DNA of 64,000 bases from UBA1181 sp045226255 (GTDB taxonomy: Bacteria; Bacteroidota; Bacteroidia; Bacteroidales; Paludibacteraceae). The translations under genes were made by a program, and so were the position numbers. The DNA is taken from the NCBI GenBank assembly GCA_045226255.1, contig JBGVCG010000012.1, positions 62,001 to 126,000 on the forward strand, read 5' to 3'. A model generated the notes under the pieces. The model was not told the DNA's origin. It searched no databases and saw nothing but the letters and a program-made list of their open reading frames with translations. This document shows, one piece after another, positions 52,063 through 60,736 of this stretch (positions are counted from its first letter, which is position 1; each line of letters begins with the position of its first letter).

Positions 52063-53250
52063 TTATTTTATCACTTTTTTAAGCTCCTGTAAAGCCTTCT
52101 CCAATACGCTTTTAGGGGATGCCACGTTGAGGCGCATGAAGCCTTCCCCGCCCGGACCGAACATGGTGCCGTCGTTGAGTGCCAGGTGCGCTTGGTTGAC
52201 GAACAGGTCTATCAGGTTGGTGTGCGAGAGTTCCAACCCTTTGCAGTCCAGCCACACAAGGAACGAGGCTTGCGGACGCAGCGGTTTGATGGCAGGGATG
52301 TTGTCCGCAAGGAAATCCTCCACGAAGGTGATGTTCTTTTCGATGTAGGCGAGCATTTGTCTCCGCCATTCCTCTCCCTCCTCGAAGGCGGCTATGGTGG
52401 CTATCGGGGCGAAGATGTGCGCCTCGTTGAACTCGTTGGCGGCCATCCACCTGAACAGTGGGTGGCGGATCTCCTCGTTGGGCACGATGATGTATGAGCT
52501 GACGACACCAGCCATGTTGAATGTCTTGGAGGGTGCGCCCAAGGTGATGCTGCACCTCTCCGCCTCCGTCGATACCGAGGCGAAAGGGATGTGTTTGTGG
52601 CCGAACAGCGCCAGGTCGCAGTGGATCTCGTCACTGAGGACGAGGACGTTGTTGGCGGCGCAGATCTTAGCGACACGTTCGAGCGTCTCCCTGCTCCAGA
52701 CGATGCCGCCGGGGTTGTGCGGGTTACACAGTATCAGCAGGCGGTTCAGGGGGTCCTTCGCCAGACGCTCCAGCCCTTCGAAGTCCATCTCGTACCCCTT
52801 TAGGAGACCGTCGTTTCCTCGGACCTCCTTGAGCGGGTTGTTGACGACCTCGTGCCGGTTCCCCTCCGGTGTGATGCGGAACGGGTGGTACACGGGCGGT
52901 TGGATGATGACGCGCTCCTCAGGCTTGAGCAGGGCGTTGACGACGATCCCGATGCCTTTCACGACGCCCGGCACGTAGGTGAACCAATGGCTTTTGATGA
53001 ACCATTGATGATGGTCCGCGATCCATTTTTGGATGGATGTCCCCCATCGCTCGGGCGGAAGGGTATAGCCAAGGATAGGGTGTTCCAGCCGTTTCCTTAT
53101 CGCGTCGATGATGAATGGGGGCGTGGCGAAATCCATGTCGGCCACCCAGAGAGGTAGCAGGTCCTCCCGTCCGAAGCGTCTTCCCAGTAGCTCATGCTTC
53201 ACGTCGTGGGAGCCCGTCCGGTCGATTATCGTGTCGAAATTATATTCCAT
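52063..53250 (-). CDS. patB: PatB/MalY-type C-S lyase (cystathionine beta-lyase-like)
   Basis: A 395-residue fold-type I PLP enzyme. PLP-binding motifs are ILCNPHNPGGIVWSRETL, the Asp in VLSDEIHCDLALFG, and the Schiff-base lysine in TLGAPSKTFNMAG. The pattern PLWVADMDFATPPFI at the N-terminus is specific to PatB/MalY. Family members split cystathionine, cysteine or other C-S bonds to give a thiol, pyruvate and ammonia. It precedes cysK on the same strand by 91 nt but cysK has its own promoter. With two cysteine synthases and the nitrogenase-like operon nearby it adds to a sulfur-metabolism neighbourhood. A TAATTTCG box at 53278-53285 may be its -7 element. Confidence 0.93.
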   Translation of the reverse strand: MEYNFDTIIDRTGSHDVKHELLGRRFGREDLLPLWVADMDFATPPFIIDAIRKRLEHPILGYTLPPERWGTSIQKWIADHHQWFIKSHWFTYVPGVVKGIGIVVNALLKPEERVIIQPPVYHPFRITPEGNRHEVVNNPLKEVRGNDGLLKGYEMDFEGLERLAKDPLNRLLILCNPHNPGGIVWSRETLERVAKICAANNVLVLSDEIHCDLALFGHKHIPFASVSTEAERCSITLGAPSKTFNMAGVVSSYIIVPNEEIRHPLFRWMAANEFNEAHIFAPIATIAAFEEGEEWRRQMLAYIEKNITFVEDFLADNIPAIKPLRPQASFLVWLDCKGLELSHTNLIDLFVNQAHLALNDGTMFGPGGEGFMRLNVASPKSVLEKALQELKKVIK

Positions 53251-53399
53251 AAGTATGTTGGCGAATTAATTCTTCTTCGAAATTACATTTAATTTTTCGA
53301 ATGGGGTGTGGGGTGGGGAACTTTTTTCTGTGCAATTGAAGGAACGTCTGCTGAGGTGATTTTGACGTAGTGAATAATATTCAGAGGAAATGCCCCGAA

Positions 53400-53434
53400 T
53401 TTGCATAATTTTTTAATTCTTTTTATTACATTTG
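53400..53434 (+). promoter_or_regulatory. Promoter of the CotH/lamin-tail gene
   Basis: TTTG (53400-53403) and TACATTTG (53427-53434), spacer 23 nt; leader about 50 nt. Confidence 0.5.
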
Positions 53435-53488
53435 GGGTGATTCAGTAGGGTTTTTACAATACTTTACGTTTTTTTTAACTTATCTGAT

Positions 53489-56026
53489 ATGGTATATTTT
53501 AATTCTTACAAGACAAAGATTTTATTGCTCCTCCTAGCGTTTCCTTTTAGTTCCGTCTTGGCGAATTTGTCCATTACGGAGATCATGCAGAGCAACTTCG
53601 GTGGGGTTTTGGACTATTACAATGAGTTTCCTGACTCCTGGGTGGAACTTTATAACAGCGGAGAGCAAGATGTCTCTATAGAAGGATACTCTATCTCAAA
53701 GGTCAACAATATCGACTCTGCCTACTCAATCCCCGTCGAATTGATTGTTCCCGCCCATGGCTACACGCTTATTTATTGCGACAAGGAGAGTAAAAAAGAG
53801 CATACTGATTTCAGATTGAACTCGGACAAGCCGGGTACCATCTATTTATGGGACAACCAAGGCACGTTAGTGGATTCCCTGCCATATCCGGAAATGATCT
53901 CGCCTGAGGTTTCATGGGGCCGTCTGCCCAATCTGCCGGATAGTTTGTCTCATTTCAGGATTTCCACTCCCGGGAAAGAGAACAATAATACGAATTGTGA
54001 GAGAGTGCTCAAAAAGGTGGATTTCTCAGTTGACGGCGGTGTCAAAAAGAGTCCGTTCTACCTGAAATTAAGTTTGAAGGAGGATGCTCCCAAGGATGCT
54101 GTTATCAGGTTCACAATGGATGGTAGTGAGCCGACAGAGAGTAGCTACCTCTATATGGATTCTTTCCGCATTAGCAGGACGACAGTCATCCGAGCTAAAC
54201 CTTTTAGTGACAGTGCGATCAGCAAGATCAGTAAGACGAAAACGTACTTTTTTGACCTGAAAGACGAAATGCCTATCATCAATATCGTTTGTGACGATTC
54301 TTATCTATACAGTTCCAGCATAGGTATCTTTTCCAGCTCCACTTCGTATGCGTTGACTCACCCTGACAACCTGCCTAAACGTTCATGGATGGGCGAAAAC
54401 AACTATATGTACAATTGGCGCCGCCCGATTAACGTGGAGTACTATTCTGGCGACACGTTGGGGGCTGATTTCAATCAGTTGTCGGAGACCCGTGTGAGTG
54501 GTAACGCTTCCCGTGGAAATCTTGTGAAATCAATGATTATCTATGCCAATAAACGTTTTGGGGATAAACACTTCAAAGGTGTTTTTTGGGAACATCTAAG
54601 GCCAAACGCTAACAAACAGAAGAGTCTCGCCATTCGATCCTCGATTCAATCAGGACATGTTAATGAGGCGGAGGTTATCAAGGATATGCTCTCGCAGACA
54701 GCGATCGGACGATTCTCCAAGTACTATGATGTTGATTTTCAGGCGCAACGAAATGTGCAATTATGCCTCAATGGCACATTCCAGCAGGTTATGCATTTGC
54801 AGGAGCGTGATGATGAAGATATGGTCTGGGCCAACCATAAGGTAAGCGATATCGAGTATGTGGAGACCTCCACTGGCATCTATGTTGACATGTTCGATGA
54901 AGAGTTGTATCCAAACTATGTCCATTTCAAAGAGACATTCGAATCGCCCAACTCCACCTACGAGCAAATGGCAGAAATGGTGGATGTTAACGCATTCATG
55001 AATTATGTATCGACAGAAGCCTATTTCGCAAATGTTGATTTCCCATTCAATAATGTTGTCATTTGGTATGATAAACAGGGAACAAAAAAGTGGCGTTGGA
55101 TCTTGAAGGATCTGGATGCCTCCATGTATGATCCTTTTTATCCATATTATAATTTCCTATTGAGAACGGAACCCTATGAATTTATAGATTGGGCGAATAC
55201 AGAGCGTGCCTGCGAAATTTATATTAAAATGTTCTCCTTGGAGAAATTCACGCAACCTTATGTGGACAGGGCGTGCGTTTTGGCGGGAACGGCTTTCTCT
55301 AAAAACACGATTCATTTTATGATGGATAGTCTTGCGTCGGATGTGGCGCTGGCGCTCGATGCTTCAAGTGTGCGGGATTTCCTGGAAGGCATGGAAGAGT
55401 ATTATGGATGGAATGAATACCGTCATGCGTTTTACAACTATCATTTGAGTAATTTCTTCCAATTAGGAGATACCGTGCAGATGACTGTCAAAGGATTGTA
55501 CGAGGATTCCATCATCTACATCAACAACAACCCGCTGATGGAGAACAAATTCGAGGGATATTTCTTTGAGGGACGTGACTTGTATCTCACGCATCACGAC
55601 CAGCTGGACATCTACGGGTTGCATTTTACCGACACCGAGAAGATCACCTATCTGGATCTCGAAGAACCGACCCTAACCAGTGATTCCCTCGCCACGCGAT
55701 GGACCATCTCCTATCGCCTCGACGGACAACTCTTCCATGAACATTACACTAACGAGAATCTCCACTACAAGATTCCTGCAGGTGCTGAGAATGTCTATAT
55801 CACAGATGGTTATAGGGGGGCGGGCTACGCTACATCAGTGCCCGTCATTGCTAGTCGGGCACCTGAAGATTTAACCTATATGGTATATAGTGTGAACGGA
55901 TTGTCCATTGGGAAGTTCAATTACGCCGAATTCTGTGATTTCAAGCAGAAGGACGATGTCAATATTGTTGTGGTGGTGGATGCCACGGGCAAAAAGGTTT
56001 ATACAATCAAGATGCTGAAGGATTGA
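53489..56026 (+). CDS. Exported lamin-tail/CotH kinase-like surface protein
   Basis: An 845-residue protein with a signal peptide (to about residue 25). Domains in order: lamin-tail (LTD) domain (about 27-160: LSITEIMQSNFGG, DSWVELYNSGEQDVSIEGYSIS, VPAHGYTLIYCDKE), a chitobiase/hexosaminidase C-terminal-like domain (about 180-265: YLKLSLKED, IRFTMDGSEPTESSYLYMDSF, VIRAKPF) and a CotH kinase-like domain (about 285-640: SETRVSGNASRGN...KSLAIRSSIQSG, MHLQERDDEDMVWANH, WRWILKDLDASMY). CotH proteins are atypical protein kinases of the secretory route. The rest is beta-rich and ends VVVDATGKKVYTIKMLKD, resembling a shortened secretion tail. Target unknown. Confidence 0.85.
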   Translation: MVYFNSYKTKILLLLLAFPFSSVLANLSITEIMQSNFGGVLDYYNEFPDSWVELYNSGEQDVSIEGYSISKVNNIDSAYSIPVELIVPAHGYTLIYCDKESKKEHTDFRLNSDKPGTIYLWDNQGTLVDSLPYPEMISPEVSWGRLPNLPDSLSHFRISTPGKENNNTNCERVLKKVDFSVDGGVKKSPFYLKLSLKEDAPKDAVIRFTMDGSEPTESSYLYMDSFRISRTTVIRAKPFSDSAISKISKTKTYFFDLKDEMPIINIVCDDSYLYSSSIGIFSSSTSYALTHPDNLPKRSWMGENNYMYNWRRPINVEYYSGDTLGADFNQLSETRVSGNASRGNLVKSMIIYANKRFGDKHFKGVFWEHLRPNANKQKSLAIRSSIQSGHVNEAEVIKDMLSQTAIGRFSKYYDVDFQAQRNVQLCLNGTFQQVMHLQERDDEDMVWANHKVSDIEYVETSTGIYVDMFDEELYPNYVHFKETFESPNSTYEQMAEMVDVNAFMNYVSTEAYFANVDFPFNNVVIWYDKQGTKKWRWILKDLDASMYDPFYPYYNFLLRTEPYEFIDWANTERACEIYIKMFSLEKFTQPYVDRACVLAGTAFSKNTIHFMMDSLASDVALALDASSVRDFLEGMEEYYGWNEYRHAFYNYHLSNFFQLGDTVQMTVKGLYEDSIIYINNNPLMENKFEGYFFEGRDLYLTHHDQLDIYGLHFTDTEKITYLDLEEPTLTSDSLATRWTISYRLDGQLFHEHYTNENLHYKIPAGAENVYITDGYRGAGYATSVPVIASRAPEDLTYMVYSVNGLSIGKFNYAEFCDFKQKDDVNIVVVVDATGKKVYTIKMLKD

Positions 56027-56028
56027 CG

Positions 56029-56070
56029 CTTGTCCAGCACGGGCCATGAAATGTTCGGGAAGATTCCCCC
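56029..56070 (-). pseudogene. Short vestige resembling the 3' part of the NifK-like gene
   Basis: Read on the minus strand, these 42 nt encode GGIFPNISWPVLDK and match 34 of 42 positions in frame with the NifK-like gene at about 57000-57041, which encodes KGNYLNISWPVMDK. No other part of the gene is seen. It may be a relic of a former copy or chance; it directly follows the stop of the CotH gene. Confidence 0.35.
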
Positions 56071-56215
56071 TTGTTTTCGACAAAATCAGCGAAATAAATT
56101 TGGGTATTTTATATATTTGTATCAAATTTAATATTCTCAATCATTAGTTTCCCGATTCTAACGGGACACTAGTGTCTTATAATTATAAGTTGAATTCGTC
56201 AAATTAATGTTAGAT

Positions 56216-56761
56216 ATGAAGAAAGTGGTATTTTTTATATTGTTGGCATTGCTATCTATGTCAGTTAATGCCCAGAGCACTTACACAAAGGTGACAAAGT
56301 ATGATAATTATAATAATGTTGAGTGGGAGAAGTCCGTTAAAACAGTAATCACCAAAACCGATAGTACACTTACAGTTGAAACTGAAGGAAGTACACCAAC
56401 ATTTTATTACTTAGATAATCAGATAACGGCATCTCATTCTGGACGACAAGATAGCCTAATTAACCTTGACACCGATGTATGGGGGTACGAATCTACATAC
56501 ATGATAATTTCAGAAGAAAAAGGAGAGGAATTAAAAAAAGATTTTGTTGAATATTTCAAATATGAACAAGATTCTTTGAAAATGACAGAACAGAAACAGC
56601 GGGAATACGAAAGATTGACAATGAAAATATTGGGAGAAATGCTAAGTTTCCCTAGGATTACTTTTCGCGTCATTTCCAAATCTCCAAATTCATTCGAATA
56701 CAAAACAGATATGGTTTGGATTAATTTTGTGGATAGATCGAGAATTATATATTCGAAGTGA
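56216..56761 (+). CDS. Small exported protein, function unknown
   Basis: A 181-residue protein from ATG 56216 (MKKVVFFILLALLSMSVNAQ signal peptide); an upstream ATG at 56207 adds three residues. The mature part is polar and Thr/Lys/Glu-rich (TYTKVTKYDNYNNVEWEKSVKTVITKTDSTLTVET), with a central charged stretch KKDFVEYFKYEQDSLKMTEQKQREYERLTMK that should be helical, and a beta-rich end. No family recognised. A TATATTTG box at 56112-56119 is about 97 nt upstream. Base composition is more A/T-rich than its neighbours. Confidence 0.6.
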   Translation: MKKVVFFILLALLSMSVNAQSTYTKVTKYDNYNNVEWEKSVKTVITKTDSTLTVETEGSTPTFYYLDNQITASHSGRQDSLINLDTDVWGYESTYMIISEEKGEELKKDFVEYFKYEQDSLKMTEQKQREYERLTMKILGEMLSFPRITFRVISKSPNSFEYKTDMVWINFVDRSRIIYSK

Positions 56762-56837
56762 TATTAAATATTTTCCATGAATAATCCCTATGCTTATTCG
56801 TGGATAGGTACGTGGTACATCTTGCGACAAAAAACGC

Positions 56838-56866
56838 AAAAAACGACGCATCCCCTGCGCCGTTTT
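56838..56866 (-). terminator. Terminator of the nitrogenase-like operon
   Basis: On the minus strand AAAACGGCGCA can pair with TGCGTCGTTTT (G-T/A mismatch allowed) across GGGGA, followed by TTTTTTGCGTTTTTTG. It lies about 40-65 nt after the stop of the NifK-like gene. Confidence 0.7.
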
Positions 56867-56903
56867 CTGTGAACCGAAAAAATGTTTGTGGAAAAAATGA
56901 ATC

Positions 56904-58202
56904 CTAATTGAACCGTTGCACCGCCACGGTGTAGATGTCTTCGATCAGACGGATGCCTCCCGTGTAGCCTACGTAGAAATCGTCGAAGACCACCTTGTCC
57001 ATCACGGGCCATGAGATGTTCAGGTAGTTGCCCTTGAGCTTCTCCGTCACCTCCTTCTCGTAGTAACCGCCTAAGACCAACGGATAGCCGTGGTAGTCGT
57101 GGCTCTTGATCTCCTCGTGGATCTTGAACCCGTCCGTCTCGAAGGCGACATCGGCCTTGATTCCGTAGTTGAGGTTCTGGAACTCCGCCGCGATCGTTTC
57201 GTGATGCTCTTTCGGCGTGTCGTCCGTGACGAACTGCTTGGCGGGGATCAACCCTAAATCGTTCACCAGGAACTTCGTGATCGCCAATGAGTATTGGGCG
57301 TCCGCCACCACCGTGAATTGCTTGTTGATCACACGGTTCTCCAAGAACAGATCCGCATAGCGGGAGATCAGGTAGTAGAAGTAATCCTCATGCTTCTTGA
57401 TTACCTCCTCCACCTTCGCTTCGTCGACGTGGGCGAATTTACCCACCTCACGCAGGAACTTGCCTGTCTCGGTGGCACCGATCGGCAACACAGGGTAGTG
57501 AAGGTATGGAATGCCCAACTTCTTCTCCATGGTCTTCATGTTCTTCAGGCCCACCCATGGGGAGACCAGCAGGTTGAACTCCGCCTCGGGTATCTTGTTG
57601 ATGTTCTCGATGCCACGCTGGTAGCCGAAGATGGTGTTGGGCGTCAAACCGATCTCGCGCAAGAGGTTCTCCAACTCACGGATGTTGCCGAGCCAGAAGA
57701 GGTCTTGGTAGGGCACGTCCGCCCAGAGGTTCACCATTCCCTTCTGCTTCTTGTCGGACTTTTTAAGGTATTGCGTGACGATCGCCTCCACTACCTGCTC
57801 ATGTCCCTTGTAGTTGTTGCCCTTGAAGCCTGCCGTGGGTGCGAAAACCACCGGTTTGTCAGCGTCCGCGAATCGGGAGACTATCTCCGCCGCATCGTCG
57901 CCCACAATCTCAGGGATACACCCTGTGAGGACGACGTAGAGGTCCGCGTCGATCACCTTCAGCGCATTGGCGATGGTGGTCTCCAGTTTCTTCACGCCTC
58001 CGAAGACCACATCCTTCTCGTTGATGGATGTGCAGGGGAAGATCTGTGGAGAGAGGTAGCCCGAACTACCTGTCGTGTCGGACAGCTTCTGCGCACAGCC
58101 CGGACCCGAATGGAGCACGGGGCAGGCACGGTCTATCGCCTGGACGGTCTGCATCGCCGCCAAAGCACATTTGTATCGTTGTTTGTCTAATATCTTTGCC
58201 AT
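56904..58202 (-). CDS. Nitrogenase-like component 1, NifK/NifN-type subunit
   Basis: A 432-residue protein homologous to nitrogenase component 1. Three cysteines lie at the spacing of P-cluster ligands: C12, C36 in LHSGPGCAQKL, and C95 in VVLTGCIPEIVGDDAAEIV, the counterparts of NifK 'C..LG', 'GSQGC' and 'TTCMAEVIGDD'. The motif PTAGFKGNNYKGHEQVVEAI is a further family mark. It is short for NifK (about 520) and lacks the NifK N-terminal extension, closer to NifN or to nitrogenase-like (Nfl/MAR) subunits. The ATG overlaps the TAA of the NifD-like gene by one base, so both are made together. The reduced substrate is unknown; see the findings. Confidence 0.85.
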   Translation of the reverse strand: MAKILDKQRYKCALAAMQTVQAIDRACPVLHSGPGCAQKLSDTTGSSGYLSPQIFPCTSINEKDVVFGGVKKLETTIANALKVIDADLYVVLTGCIPEIVGDDAAEIVSRFADADKPVVFAPTAGFKGNNYKGHEQVVEAIVTQYLKKSDKKQKGMVNLWADVPYQDLFWLGNIRELENLLREIGLTPNTIFGYQRGIENINKIPEAEFNLLVSPWVGLKNMKTMEKKLGIPYLHYPVLPIGATETGKFLREVGKFAHVDEAKVEEVIKKHEDYFYYLISRYADLFLENRVINKQFTVVADAQYSLAITKFLVNDLGLIPAKQFVTDDTPKEHHETIAAEFQNLNYGIKADVAFETDGFKIHEEIKSHDYHGYPLVLGGYYEKEVTEKLKGNYLNISWPVMDKVVFDDFYVGYTGGIRLIEDIYTVAVQRFN

Positions 58203-59668
58203 TATTTTATCTCCTCAAAAAATTTATCAACCTTCTGTTCGTACCACCACTGCGTGTAAGGGAGTTTCGTGCGCAACGCGAGGTTCTTCTCGAAGCTGCG
58301 GTTCCTTACCGTGTCAAGTACTGAATTCGCGAATTCCAAAGTGTGTTTGTAGCCGAAGATCATATATTCATCCGCCACGTAAATGGCTGGTGTTCCGTTC
58401 TTGATCGCCCAGACGGTGGAGCCCGGGTGGCGGGAAAGGTACATGTCTGGCTTGTACTTGTTGAGGATGTTCATCACCTCGTAGTTCTGTTGGTCGGCCA
58501 CCGATGTCTCGAAGTCTATGTTGTTGTCTAACAAGTACTTCATGGAAGGGGGAACGTCTCCGTTCTCGTATTTCTTGTCGTAGTGCCAAGCCAATGCCCA
58601 GACCACCTTGATGCCCAGCTCGTTCAGCACTCTGGAGACCTCGAAGGTGTAGCCCGGACCCATGCCCAACACAGCGGTCAGTCCGTTCAGCTCCTTCTTC
58701 ACCTCCTCGATCTTAGGGAGGTAGATGGCTCGTTGCTCCTGAATGTATTTCTCTATTTTATCCTCCCGATGGGTCACCTTCCCGATCTCACGCAGCCACG
58801 TCTCGAAGCCTGTGATACCGCACTGGTTGATGCTGCGCACGTAAGGCACGCCGTACTTCTCCTCCAAGGCGTTGCCTAGGTAGTTGCCCAAGGTGCCGCA
58901 GATGCAGGTGGTGGCCAGGCTCTCCGACAGGTGCGAAAGCTCCTCTACCGTTGAGTTGCAGTAAAGGAAGACCGGGTCGAGGTCGAACTGCTTGAACATC
59001 TCGATGATCTCAGGGCGGGCCGACTCGAAGAAGTTCTTGAAGTTGATTTTGTTCGTCTTCACCCCCGGACGAGGCTTCTGCACGATGGATTGCAGGACGG
59101 CGTGGTCGGAGATGTCGAAGCCGGTCGCCCATATCTTCGACTTGAAGCCCTCGCAATGCACCGCCACGACTGGCACGTCGATTTCAGCCTTCACATCGTC
59201 CACGATGCTGTCGATGTCCTCACCGATGATGCCCGTGGCGCAGGAGCTGGAGACGAAGATCGCCTTCGGTTGGTAACGATGGTAGGTCTCCAGGATAATC
59301 TTCCTGAGGCTTTCCGTCGAGCCGAAGATCGTATCCTTCTCGTTCATGTCCGTGCCGACGTACACGGTGTTGGATGTGACGCCACGTTTCTTGGCCATCA
59401 CCTTCGACATGTAGTAGCTGACGGAACTGGTGACCGAACAGCCCGAAGGCCCGTGGTGGATGATCGCCACGTCACGGATACCCGCCAATTGGCTCAAGCC
59501 ACAGAGCGAAAGGCAGGTGCTGGATTGGGAGAAACATCGTGCGCACCCTTTCAGCGTGCCGCATTCCGACTTCTCCGCTAAGTCTTTTAATGATCCGATG
59601 TAGCCGGTGATGGAACCGATACGGTTCTCACGTACCGCCACATTGGAGTTGTTTAAGTTGATGGACAT
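58202..59668 (-). CDS. Nitrogenase-like component 1, NifD/NifE-type subunit
   Basis: A 488-residue protein homologous to NifD/NifE. The P-cluster-type cysteines are C42 or C52, C77 in IIHHGPSGCSV and C143 in VSSSCATGIIGEDI (compare NifD 'HGPVGC', 'CPVGLIGDD'). VHCEGFKS (residues 171-177) matches NifD 'RCEGFRG'. C257 stands exactly 12 residues before EEKYGVP, as does NifD Cys275 (the FeMo-cofactor ligand) before EEKYGIP. No clear counterpart of His442 is seen; the region is MIFGYKHTLEF. The N-terminus has a cluster of four cysteines (C42, C45, C52, C56). It lies 14 nt after the cysteine synthase gene. Function inferred only as a reductase subunit. Confidence 0.86.
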   Translation of the reverse strand: MSINLNNSNVAVRENRIGSITGYIGSLKDLAEKSECGTLKGCARCFSQSSTCLSLCGLSQLAGIRDVAIIHHGPSGCSVTSSVSYYMSKVMAKKRGVTSNTVYVGTDMNEKDTIFGSTESLRKIILETYHRYQPKAIFVSSSCATGIIGEDIDSIVDDVKAEIDVPVVAVHCEGFKSKIWATGFDISDHAVLQSIVQKPRPGVKTNKINFKNFFESARPEIIEMFKQFDLDPVFLYCNSTVEELSHLSESLATTCICGTLGNYLGNALEEKYGVPYVRSINQCGITGFETWLREIGKVTHREDKIEKYIQEQRAIYLPKIEEVKKELNGLTAVLGMGPGYTFEVSRVLNELGIKVVWALAWHYDKKYENGDVPPSMKYLLDNNIDFETSVADQQNYEVMNILNKYKPDMYLSRHPGSTVWAIKNGTPAIYVADEYMIFGYKHTLEFANSVLDTVRNRSFEKNLALRTKLPYTQWWYEQKVDKFFEEIK

Positions 59669-59682
59669 GTTTTTTGTGTGTT

Positions 59683-60666
59683 TTATTCTTCAAACAAATG
59701 CGTTGACAAGTATCTCAAGCCCGTGTCAGGCAAGAGCGCTACAATGTTTTTGCCCTTGAACTCTTCCCGCTGGGCCAATTGGGTGGCGGCGTAGAGGGCT
59801 GCTCCAGATGAGGCGCCCACCAGCACACCGTCGCTCTTCGCCAAGAGGCGTGCGGCCTCGTAGGCTTGGTTGGTGTGGATCTCGAAATAGCCGTCGTACA
59901 CCTTGCGGTCCAAGTTGGCAGGGATATATTCCTCCTTGGTGTTCTCGAACGGGTGGACACCCGTGATCTCCTCTTGGTCGGGACGCTCCGGCGATTGGAA
60001 GGAGTCCTCCGTAGGCTGCACGCCGAAAATCTTCACGTTCGGGTTCTTCGATTTCAGGAAGTTACCCACGCCGGAAAGGGTTCCGCCCGTACCCACGCAA
60101 GCGACGAAGACATCCACCTTCCCGTCGGTGTCGTTCCAAATCTCAGGACCGGTGGTCTGGAAGTGGACGTTCGGGTTGGCCGGGTTGCGGGTCTGGTCGG
60201 CGAACCAAAGGTTCTTCTCGCCGGCGACGTGGCGCTCCAACGCCTCCACGCACTTGATGAAGTCCGGACCATACTTCTCGAAAGTCTCCACGATCTCAGG
60301 CACCTCTGAGAGCTTCACTGTCTTACCGCCCAAAGCGTGGATCACTTGGAAACGCTCCTTCGACACTTGGTCTTGGATGTAAACACGGAAAGGGTAGCCC
60401 TTAGCCGCCGCGATGGCAGCCAATCCCACACCCGTGTTACCGCTGGTGAGCTCGATGATGGTGTCGCCCTTCTTGAGCTTGCCTTCCCGCTCCGCCGTCT
60501 CCACCATGGCGAGGGCGATACGGTCCTTGACCGACTGGTTCGGGTTGAAATACTCCAGCTTGGCGATGATGTTAGCCTTGAGACCTTTCGCCTTGTTGTA
60601 ACCGTTAAGTTGCAGCAGTGGGGTCTTACCCACTAATTCTGCTATTGATTGATGAATGTTTGCCAT
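59683..60666 (-). CDS. Second cysteine synthase paralog, in the nitrogenase-like operon
   Basis: A 327-residue PLP enzyme of the CysK/CBS family. PLP lysine K47 in NPNQSVKDRIAL, the loop IELTSGNTGVGLAA, the phosphate loop GTGGTLSGVGN and GASSGAALYAA are intact, so it should be active. It differs from the 51034-51972 cysK in the substrate region (LTSGNTG instead of PTSGNTG; NQSVKDR instead of AGSVKDR) and has an insertion of about 20 residues (SPERPDQEEITGVHPFENTKEEYI). This suggests another acceptor or sulfur donor. It is the first gene of a unit with the two nitrogenase-like subunits, and has a strong promoter. Confidence 0.9.
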   Translation of the reverse strand: MANIHQSIAELVGKTPLLQLNGYNKAKGLKANIIAKLEYFNPNQSVKDRIALAMVETAEREGKLKKGDTIIELTSGNTGVGLAAIAAAKGYPFRVYIQDQVSKERFQVIHALGGKTVKLSEVPEIVETFEKYGPDFIKCVEALERHVAGEKNLWFADQTRNPANPNVHFQTTGPEIWNDTDGKVDVFVACVGTGGTLSGVGNFLKSKNPNVKIFGVQPTEDSFQSPERPDQEEITGVHPFENTKEEYIPANLDRKVYDGYFEIHTNQAYEAARLLAKSDGVLVGASSGAALYAATQLAQREEFKGKNIVALLPDTGLRYLSTHLFEE

Positions 60667-60704
60667 GTCTTTTCTGTTTTTTGTTGATTTGTTGTTTTAC
60701 TTTG

Positions 60705-60736
60705 CAAAGGTATGTTGATAGGATATTTTATCCAAA
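60705..60736 (-). promoter_or_regulatory. Promoter of the cysteine synthase/nitrogenase-like operon with a dyad operator
   Basis: On the minus strand TTTG (60733-60736) and TACCTTTG (60705-60712) with a 20-nt spacer, an excellent match. The spacer contains the perfect dyad GGATA-TTT-TATCC (60721-60733), which touches the -33 box. GGATA recurs at about 60753-60757, just upstream of the promoter. This looks like an operator, so the operon is probably regulated, likely by sulfur status (inference). Confidence 0.7.

Noticed and set aside
56904..60666. Reading the operon as a nitrogen-fixation (nif) cluster
   Set aside because: No nifH, nifB, nifEN or other nif genes, the NifK-like subunit is short, and the neighbours are sulfur genes.
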